64,000 nt of DNA, taken from Actinomycetota bacterium. GTDB lineage: Bacteria; Actinomycetota; Acidimicrobiia; Acidimicrobiales; Ilumatobacteraceae. Shown in pieces: positions 58,238 to 64,000 of this stretch; position 1 is the stretch's first letter; the number at the start of each line of letters is the position of its first letter. Position numbers and translations under genes: made by a program. The notes under the pieces were generated by a model, which was not told the DNA's origin, searched no databases, and saw nothing but the letters and a program-made list of their open reading frames with translations. The stretch lies in assembly GCA_016870215.1 (NCBI GenBank), contig VGCD01000008.1, forward strand, positions 1 to 64,000, given 5' to 3'.

Positions 58238-58654
58238 TCAGATCGGCTCGTCGCGTGTGATGACGCGAGCCTTGATGGGGAGCTTCTGCGCGGCACGCTC
58301 AAGAGCGGACTTTGCAATCTCCGGGGTTGGATACGACAGTTCAAACAACACTCGACCAGGACGCACAACTGCGACCCACAATTCGGGGTTGCCCTTTCCA
58401 GAACCCATGCGAGTTTCCGCAGGCTTCTTGGTGACCGGCTTGTCGGGGAACACGTTGATCCAGACCTTGCCACCACGCTTGATGTGACGGGTCATGGCAA
58501 TACGTGCCGCTTCAATTTGGCGCGCGGTGAGCCAGCCCGGCTCGAGAGCCTGAATGCCGTACTCGCCGAATGCGAGAGCGTTGCCGCCCTTCGAATCGCC
58601 CTTCATACGACCGCGCTGTTGCTTGCGGTGCTTGACCTTGCGAGGCATCAACAT
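58238..58654 (-). CDS. rplP: 50S ribosomal protein L16
   Basis: 138 residues. [17 protein letters not shown] (second ATG, 58648, is the usual start), [28 protein letters not shown]. Binds A- and P-site tRNA regions. The first two codons may not be translated. Confidence 0.97.
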   Translation of the reverse strand: MLMPRKVKHRKQQRGRMKGDSKGGNALAFGEYGIQALEPGWLTARQIEAARIAMTRHIKRGGKVWINVFPDKPVTKKPAETRMGSGKGNPELWVAVVRPGRVLFELSYPTPEIAKSALERAAQKLPIKARVITRDEPI

Positions 58655-58656
58655 GA

Positions 58657-59541
58657 TCAGTCATCTCCCCTGAGCTTGGGTGTCTCGTGTGCGTCTTGCA
58701 TGCGACGCTCGATTGCCTCTTCCTCTTCGAGCAAGCGCTCGAACTCGGGGTCGGCTTCCTTCACGAGTGGTGTCACTTCTGCTTCAACGAATTCAGTTGC
58801 ACGCGGACCGCCCGACGACACCACGCGGCGTGGCTCTGCCTGTGACTGACCAGAGGTTTCACCGACAGCCATTGCTGCTTCGCGTGAGATCTTGTCTTGA
58901 GTCGAGCTCTTGTACGGCAAGATGTCGCCCTTGTACAGCCACACCTTGACGCCAATGCGTCCGGATGTTGTGCGAGCTTCGCGGAAGCCGTAATCGATGT
59001 CGGCACGAAGCGTGTGCAACGGCACGCGACCTTCGCGATACCACTCTGTGCGGCTCATTTCTGCGCCACCAAGACGACCAGAACACTGCACGCGAATTCC
59101 GAGCGCACCGTACTTCTGTGCGTTCTGCACTGCACGCTTCATGGCGCGGCGGAATGCGATGCGGTTGGCCAACTGATCAGCGACACCTTGTGCGATGAGC
59201 GCTGCATCAAGTTCAGCCTGCTTGATTTCGACAATGTTCAACTGCACGCGTGGGTTACCCGTGATGCGAGTGAGACCTGCGCGAAGCTCATCGGCTTTCG
59301 CGCCTTTACGACCAATGACGATGCCAGGACGTGCGGTGTGCACGTCGATACGCAACTTGTCGCGAGTGCGCTCGACTTCGATGCGGCTGACTGCTGCATC
59401 TTCGAGTGAACCCATGAGGTACTCGCGAATCTTCCAGTCCTCGGTGAGGTAGTCCTTGTATTCGCGGGTGCTGAACCAACGGCTCTTCCAGTCGGTGGTG
59501 ACACCAAGACGGAAGCCGTACGGATTGATCTTCTGGCCCAT
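58657..59541 (-). CDS. rpsC: 30S ribosomal protein S3 with long C-terminal tail
   Basis: 294 residues, longer than the typical 220-240. Core [24 protein letters not shown] domain [16 protein letters not shown] and [16 protein letters not shown]. The last ~70 residues are Glu/Ser-rich and acidic ([15 protein letters not shown]). Tail length varies between actinobacteria. Confidence 0.96.
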   Translation of the reverse strand: MGQKINPYGFRLGVTTDWKSRWFSTREYKDYLTEDWKIREYLMGSLEDAAVSRIEVERTRDKLRIDVHTARPGIVIGRKGAKADELRAGLTRITGNPRVQLNIVEIKQAELDAALIAQGVADQLANRIAFRRAMKRAVQNAQKYGALGIRVQCSGRLGGAEMSRTEWYREGRVPLHTLRADIDYGFREARTTSGRIGVKVWLYKGDILPYKSSTQDKISREAAMAVGETSGQSQAEPRRVVSSGGPRATEFVEAEVTPLVKEADPEFERLLEEEEAIERRMQDAHETPKLRGDD

Positions 59542-60116
59542 CAGTTACCCGTTTCCTCTGAAGTTGCTTCGGTGGTGGCTGCATCGGTCGACTCGATTGT
59601 TGGCTCTGTCGACTCAGCGGCCTTCTCGCCACCAGAACGTTTGCGGCTTGCTTCGACGCGCGCACGACGTGTCGAAAGCGCGCTTCCGCGAGCACTCGAC
59701 TTTGCGTCGCGCTTCGCCATCATGTCGTCAGACATTTGGTCAACAACGACCGTGATGTGGCAGGTGCGCTTGTTGATATGACCTGCGCGACCACGAGCAC
59801 GTGGGCGCATGCGCTTGAGGGTCGGGCCCTCATCGGCAAAACACGCCTTCACGTACAGGTCGTCGGCATCGAATTGAGTCTTTTCGTCGTTGACGGCATT
59901 GGCGACGGCCGATGCGAGAACTTTGCGCACCACACGAGCTGCCTCGCGATCGGTGAACTGCAGAATCTCGTCGGCGCGCTTCACGTCGACGTCGCGAATG
60001 AGGTTGAGCACCACTCGCGCCTTTGACGCGGACATGCGCACGAAACGAGCAGACGACTTGACGCCGCTCTTCGTGCCCGCCACGCGGTTTGCTTCGTTCA
60101 GCTTGGGACCAGTCAT
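59541..60116 (-). CDS. rplV: 50S ribosomal protein L22 with acidic C-terminal extension
   Basis: 191 residues; the typical core ends near 120. [27 protein letters not shown] and [22 protein letters not shown] are the L22 core and its loop into the exit tunnel. After this comes a basic then Glu/Thr/Ser-rich extension of about 65 residues. The start overlaps nothing and follows rpsS by 2 bases. Confidence 0.95.
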   Translation of the reverse strand: MTGPKLNEANRVAGTKSGVKSSARFVRMSASKARVVLNLIRDVDVKRADEILQFTDREAARVVRKVLASAVANAVNDEKTQFDADDLYVKACFADEGPTLKRMRPRARGRAGHINKRTCHITVVVDQMSDDMMAKRDAKSSARGSALSTRRARVEASRKRSGGEKAAESTEPTIESTDAATTEATSEETGN

Positions 60117-60118
60117 GA

Positions 60119-60397
60119 CTACTTCTTCACGTTCTTTTCTTGGCCGGAGTGGAACTTGAATGTGCGTGTTGGCGCGAACTCACCCAACTTGTGACCCACC
60201 ATGGACTCGGTGACATACACCGGTACGTGCTTGCGTCCGTCGTGCACGGCGATGGTGTGACCGACCATGTCGGGCACAACTGTCGAACGACGCGACCAGG
60301 TTTTGATGACCTTGCGATCACCAGATGCATTTGCTGCATCGACTTTCTTCAGCAGGTGCTCGTCCACGAACGGGCCCTTCTTCAGACTGCGAGACAT
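60119..60397 (-). CDS. rpsS: 30S ribosomal protein S19
   Basis: 92 residues. [18 protein letters not shown] and [23 protein letters not shown] are invariant S19 segments. Binds the 30S head with S13. Confidence 0.98.
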   Translation of the reverse strand: MSRSLKKGPFVDEHLLKKVDAANASGDRKVIKTWSRRSTVVPDMVGHTIAVHDGRKHVPVYVTESMVGHKLGEFAPTRTFKFHSGQEKNVKK

Positions 60398-60400
60398 TGA

Positions 60401-61237
60401 TTACCTCCGACCCTTGCCTGTGCGGCGACGGCGAACGATGAGTGATTGAGACGGCTTGTTGTTGTTACGAGTACGACCCTCGGGCTTGCCCCACGGCGAC
60501 ACGGCGGGACGACCACCAGAGGTCTTTCCTTCACCACCACCGAGTGGGTGGTCGACCGGGTTCATGGCGACACCGCGTGACTGCGGACGAACGCCCTTCC
60601 AACGGTTACGACCGGCCTTACCGATCTTGATGAGTTCGTGTTCGCTGTTGCCTACTTCACCGACAGTTGCGCGACAGTCGAGCAACACGCGACGCATTTC
60701 TGTACTTGGCATACGCAAGGTGGCGAAGTCACCGTCTTTGGCGACGAGTTGCACTGCGGTGCCAGCAGAACGACCGAGCTTGCCGCCCTGACCAGGACGC
60801 AACTCAACGTTGTGAACGGTGGTACCAACCGGCATGTAACGCAACGGAAGTGCGTTGCCTGGCTTGATGTCAGCGCCTTGACCGCTCTCGACGCGCATTC
60901 CGACTTCGAGACCCTTCGGCGCAAGGATGTACGCCTTTGTGCCGTCGACGTAGTGAAGAAGCGCAATGCGACATGTGCGGTTCGGGTCGTATTCGATGGC
61001 GACGACCTTGGCCTGCACGCCATCTTTGACGCGCTTGAAATCGATGATGCGGTACTGACGCTTGTGCGCGCCACCGCGGTGACGTGCGGTCTTGCGACCA
61101 TAGGCGTTGCGTCCACCAGAGTTCTTGGTGGGTGCGAGCAGCGTCTTTTCCGGTGTCGACTTCGTGATTTCGCTGAAGTCGGCAACGGTCTGGAAACGAC
61201 GACCTGCACTCGTTGGCTTGCGCTTGCGAATACCCAT
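60401..61237 (-). CDS. rplB: 50S ribosomal protein L2
   Basis: 278 residues. [18 protein letters not shown] (N-terminal RNA-binding) and [22 protein letters not shown], whose His is near the peptidyl-transferase centre. Full length. Confidence 0.98.
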   Translation of the reverse strand: MGIRKRKPTSAGRRFQTVADFSEITKSTPEKTLLAPTKNSGGRNAYGRKTARHRGGAHKRQYRIIDFKRVKDGVQAKVVAIEYDPNRTCRIALLHYVDGTKAYILAPKGLEVGMRVESGQGADIKPGNALPLRYMPVGTTVHNVELRPGQGGKLGRSAGTAVQLVAKDGDFATLRMPSTEMRRVLLDCRATVGEVGNSEHELIKIGKAGRNRWKGVRPQSRGVAMNPVDHPLGGGEGKTSGGRPAVSPWGKPEGRTRNNNKPSQSLIVRRRRTGKGRR

Positions 61238-61244
61238 GTTCAGC

Positions 61245-61535
61245 TCAGCTTTCGAACAACGGGATCTTGCTTCCCGCTGCTAGAGTGACGATCGCGCGCT
61301 TTGTTGCAGCGCGCTGACCGAGACGGTTGGTGTTACGTGTGCGGCGATACTTGCCGCGACGGTTCAAGGTGTTGACCTTGAGAACCTTGACGCCCCAGAT
61401 TGCTTCGATGGCGTCATGAATTTCAGGCTTGCTCGCATCGGGATGAACCTGGAACGTGTACACGTCTTGTTCCATCAGTGCGTAGCTTTTCTCGGAGACC
61501 ACGGGGGCCAGGATGATGTCGCGTGGATCTTTCAT
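61245..61535 (-). CDS. rplW: 50S ribosomal protein L23
   Basis: 96 residues from ATG 61535 ([20 protein letters not shown]). [26 protein letters not shown] is the family core; contacts SRP and trigger factor at the tunnel exit. Start overlaps rplD stop by one base. Confidence 0.97.
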   Translation of the reverse strand: MKDPRDIILAPVVSEKSYALMEQDVYTFQVHPDASKPEIHDAIEAIWGVKVLKVNTLNRRGKYRRTRNTNRLGQRAATKRAIVTLAAGSKIPLFES

Positions 61536-62155
61536 CACGCACCTTCCTTCTGTGCCGGGAGACTGGCTGAGGTGAACACGATCCAGTCGTTGCACAGCAC
61601 GTCGTAAGCGTTCAGTTCGCCCACCGAGATGATCTGCACTTCAGGGATGTTGCGGAAGCTCTTTGCTGCTGCTTCATCGGCGTTGGTAAGAACCACGAGT
61701 GCGCGACCTTCGATACCGAGGGCGGCCAGCGCTGCAACTGCACCCTTGGTGCTGGGCTCTGCGAAGCCCCAAGAATCGACAACAACGATGCGACCCTCTG
61801 CGTTGCGGTCGGACAATGCCGAATGCAAAGCGAGACGCACCATCTTGCGTGGTGTCTTCTGTGAGTACTTACGTGGCTTGGGTCCGAGTGCAATACCACC
61901 ACCGCTGTAGTGCGGGGCGCGCGTCGAACCTTGACGGGCACCACCGGTTCCTTTTTGACGGAACGGCTTCTTGCCACCACCGGCCACTTCGGCGCGAGTC
62001 TTGGTGCTCTGCGTTCCGGCGCGACGATGTGCAAGTTGTGCAGTGACTACTTGGTGCATGACCGGCACGTTCGGCTGAATGCCGAAAATCGCGTCAGCGA
62101 TTTCGACCTTGCCGCTGTCTTTACCGGACGCTGTTTTGACTGTGAGCGATGCCAT
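61535..62155 (-). CDS. rplD: 50S ribosomal protein L4
   Basis: 206 residues from ATG 62155; GTG 62164, which overlaps the rplC stop by GTGA, is an alternative. [34 protein letters not shown] forms the tunnel loop. L4 represses its own operon in E. coli; whether it does so here is unknown. Confidence 0.97.
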   Translation of the reverse strand: MASLTVKTASGKDSGKVEIADAIFGIQPNVPVMHQVVTAQLAHRRAGTQSTKTRAEVAGGGKKPFRQKGTGGARQGSTRAPHYSGGGIALGPKPRKYSQKTPRKMVRLALHSALSDRNAEGRIVVVDSWGFAEPSTKGAVAALAALGIEGRALVVLTNADEAAAKSFRNIPEVQIISVGELNAYDVLCNDWIVFTSASLPAQKEGA

Positions 62156-62160
62156 GGGAA

Positions 62161-62799
62161 TCACTTGGCCTTTACTGCGTTACGAACGATGACGACGCCG
62201 CCGTTGGGGCCGGGTACTGAACCCTTCACCAACAACAAGCCGCGCTCAACATCTGCCTGTACAACTTCAAGATTGAGAGTGGTGACTTGCTCCTGACCCA
62301 TGTGGCCAGCCATGCGCAAACCCTTGAACACGCGACCAGGGAAAGAACATGAACCGATGGAACCAGGTGCACGGTGGTGCTTGTGGTTACCGTGGCTCGC
62401 GCCCTGACCATTGAAGTTGTGACGCTTCATGCCACCAGCAAAACCCTTGCCTCGGCTCACTGCCGTGACATCCACCTTTTCGCCAGCAGCGAGTGTGTCG
62501 ACGGTGATTTCCTGACCAACTTCAAAACCATCGACAGAATCGAGACGCAGTTCGACGAGACGTCGACCGGGCTCGACACCAGCTTTGGCAAAGTGTCCGA
62601 CTTCTGCTTTGTTGATCTTGCGCGCGTTCTTCGTACCGAAGGTCACCTGAACTGCCGAGTATCCGTCACGCTCGCTGGTTTTCACCTGAACGATGCGCGC
62701 CGGCTCGACGCGAAGCACTGTGACGGGGATGACGCGTTGGTCATCTCCCCACACTTGTGTCATGCCGACTTTTTCGCCGACGATCGCTTTTTGTGCCAT
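62161..62799 (-). CDS. rplC: 50S ribosomal protein L3
   Basis: 212 residues from ATG 62799 ([20 protein letters not shown]). [30 protein letters not shown] contains the conserved methylated-Gln loop. It is the first gene of the ribosomal supercluster here; rpsJ, which normally precedes rplC, is not present. Confidence 0.97.
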   Translation of the reverse strand: MAQKAIVGEKVGMTQVWGDDQRVIPVTVLRVEPARIVQVKTSERDGYSAVQVTFGTKNARKINKAEVGHFAKAGVEPGRRLVELRLDSVDGFEVGQEITVDTLAAGEKVDVTAVSRGKGFAGGMKRHNFNGQGASHGNHKHHRAPGSIGSCSFPGRVFKGLRMAGHMGQEQVTTLNLEVVQADVERGLLLVKGSVPGPNGGVVIVRNAVKAK

Positions 62800-63200
62800 G
62801 GCGGCAACCCTTTTCTTGTTCGTGTGTGTTGATCTGTTGTCTTCACGCAAATGCTCCGCACAACCAGAGGTCGTGGCGGAGCACCGTGTTGGGTTGTGCC
62901 GTGCGGTTCCTCAATGACCTTGCGGTCATGTCGGCCTTCACGGACGTCGATTGTTGGAAACAGGTTCGACGATCGATCCTTGAGCCAAGGGCCGAAACCC
63001 CAGACGCATGAGTTGATGACGCTATCGGCGGGTCTGGCCGACCCCACCTGGGTCAGCCCGGTTCTGAGGCCTCCTTTCTATGACCTGGCTCTGGTCCATC
63101 CACCGTTCGCCGGCCCTTTTGTGCGTTTGTGAATTCTCTGGCCAGGGTTGGCCTCATCGCAGCCGTCGAACGGGGCGGTGGGTGCCTACGCTGACCCGCG
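62800..63200. other. Intergenic region with rplC leader and divergent promoters
   Basis: 401 bases without a recognisable gene. It holds a predicted promoter (63019-63047, minus strand), a stem-loop ATGACC-TTGC-GGTCAT (62914-62929) within the expected rplC leader of about 210 bases, and a second stem at 63036-63058. The plus side drives the dioxygenase gene: TACGCT lies about 9 bases before its ATG, so that message may be leaderless. Confidence 0.6.
63019..63047 (-). promoter_or_regulatory. Predicted promoter of the S10/spc ribosomal operon
   Basis: GTGGGG (63047-63042), a 17-base spacer ending ACCCGCCGA, and TAGCGT (63024-63019). The same layout precedes infA. The -10 is a normal actinobacterial TAnnnT; the -35 is not TTGACA-like. 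Confidence 0.5.
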
Positions 63201-64000
63201 ATGCATGAGGTCACTGCCACCGACATCGAGACCTACCGCCGCCAGGGGGTCGTAGTCATTCGCCAGGTCCTCGATGCCGATCTACTCACCCAGATTGGTG
63301 AAGGCATCGACGACAACATGGCATCCCCCAGTTCCTGGTCGAACGACTACACGGTGGAGGGTGCCGGCGGGCGATTTTTCGATGACTACGTGAATTGGGA
63401 ACGCATCGAGCAATTCAAAGATGCCGCCACGACCGGCGCACTGCCCCACATTGCTGGTGCGCTCATGGGCACCCACCGACCTCGTTTTTTCCACGAGCAC
63501 GTGCTGGTGAAAGAACCTGGCACCGTCACTCCCACTCCGTGGCACCACGACGATCCGTATTACGGAGTCGACGGTATGGACAATGTCAGCTTGTGGGTAC
63601 CACTCGACGACGTTCCCGAACATGTCGCACTTCGTTGTGTCGCGGGTAGCCATCGCCTTGGTCGACGTTTCATTCCGAATCGGTTCATCGACGACTCGCC
63701 TTATGTTGATGCAGCTGCGGGTTTCGAGAGATTCCCTTCAGTTGACGAACTTGAATCGCTGGGTGACATCGTCTCGTGCACGGCATCGCCAGGAGATGTC
63801 GTCGCATTTCATTTCCGCACGCTTCACTCTGCGCCTGGTACCGAGCACCATCGCAGTCGTCGTCGCGTTGCAAGCTTTCGTTACGTGGGTGACGATGTGC
63901 GATGGACGACGCGACCGTGGAAGACATCACCACCGTTCGAGCCGAATGGACTGAAAGATGGTGATGTGCTCGACGAGCAACGCTTCCCGTTGATCGCGCT
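63201..64000 (+). CDS. Phytanoyl-CoA dioxygenase (PhyH) family protein, 5' part
   Basis: Fe(II)/2-oxoglutarate oxygenase, at least 266 residues, running off the right edge. WHHDDPYYGV gives the HxD of the iron triad; RTLHSAPGTEHHRSRR carries the distal His and the Arg for 2-oxoglutarate. These enzymes hydroxylate varied substrates; phytanoyl-CoA is only one. ATG 63201 has no ribosome-binding site and a TACGCT hexamer sits about 9 bases upstream, so leaderless translation is plausible. Confidence 0.85.
   Translation, partial: MHEVTATDIETYRRQGVVVIRQVLDADLLTQIGEGIDDNMASPSSWSNDYTVEGAGGRFFDDYVNWERIEQFKDAATTGALPHIAGALMGTHRPRFFHEHVLVKEPGTVTPTPWHHDDPYYGVDGMDNVSLWVPLDDVPEHVALRCVAGSHRLGRRFIPNRFIDDSPYVDAAAGFERFPSVDELESLGDIVSCTASPGDVVAFHFRTLHSAPGTEHHRSRRRVASFRYVGDDVRWTTRPWKTSPPFEPNGLKDGDVLDEQRFPLIA

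Noticed and set aside
62760-63047. 95-codon minus-strand frame upstream of rplC tested as a missing rpsJ
   Set aside because: The translation has none of the S10 motifs and lies in the leader region.

Overview
This window is chromosomal housekeeping DNA from a free-living aerobic actinobacterium. The inference rests on the order of the ribosomal, tsa, alr and nnr genes, a gene-dense layout with many 4-base start/stop overlaps, many GTG starts, medium GC, an H+-pumping pyrophosphatase, a P450 with a His-containing ferredoxin, and an RipA-like NlpC/P60 protein. Acidimicrobiia (Ilumatobacter-like) is my best guess; no 16S gene is present to confirm it. I saw no tRNA, rRNA, IS element, prophage or CRISPR array.

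Region 1 (1-12.2 kb) is mainly central carbon and energy metabolism: succinate dehydrogenase (sdhA fragment, sdhC), a K+-independent-type H+-pyrophosphatase, malate dehydrogenase, an OafA-like acyltransferase, metF, purH, sucD, sucC and a stand-alone B12-binding subunit of methylmalonyl-CoA mutase. The last three genes form a methylmalonyl-CoA to succinate segment.

Region 2 (12.2-27.4 kb) is mixed accessory and housekeeping DNA: flavodoxin, a PcrA/UvrD helicase, a P450 plus ferredoxin, YaaA, a dienelactone hydrolase plus APH-type kinase pair, an NlpC/P60 peptidase, guaA, an alpha/beta hydrolase, two small membrane proteins that may be a MotA/MotB- or ExbB/ExbD-like pair, a large repeat-bearing surface protein and a TetR regulator. 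This is the least explained part of the window.

Region 3 (27.4-32.2 kb) carries an FMN riboswitch followed by ribD-ribBA-ribH (no ribE in the run), a secreted prokaryotic phospholipase A2, a NUDIX hydrolase, a 58-residue protein and a small membrane protein.

Region 4 (32.2-46.5 kb, all minus strand) begins upstream with glmM, then an unusually large GlmS (1130 residues), acpS, nnrDE, alr, tsaE, tsaB, rimI, tsaD, dusB and maf, and ends with groES-groEL. The groESL promoter lies between two CIRCE-like operators. Most of these genes overlap by 4 bases and are probably translationally coupled.

Region 5 (46.5-63.2 kb, all minus strand) is the S10-spc-alpha ribosomal supercluster from rplC to rplQ, then truA, rplM and rpsI. 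Two usual members are missing: rpsJ before rplC and map between adk and infA. infA appears to start at CTG. The region upstream of infA and the one upstream of rplC share a promoter-like motif. A divergent phytanoyl-CoA dioxygenase-family gene runs off the right edge.

The most notable observations are the enlarged GlmS, the CTG start of infA, the paired CIRCE sites, the shared ribosomal promoter motif, and the small membrane-protein pair beside the surface protein.
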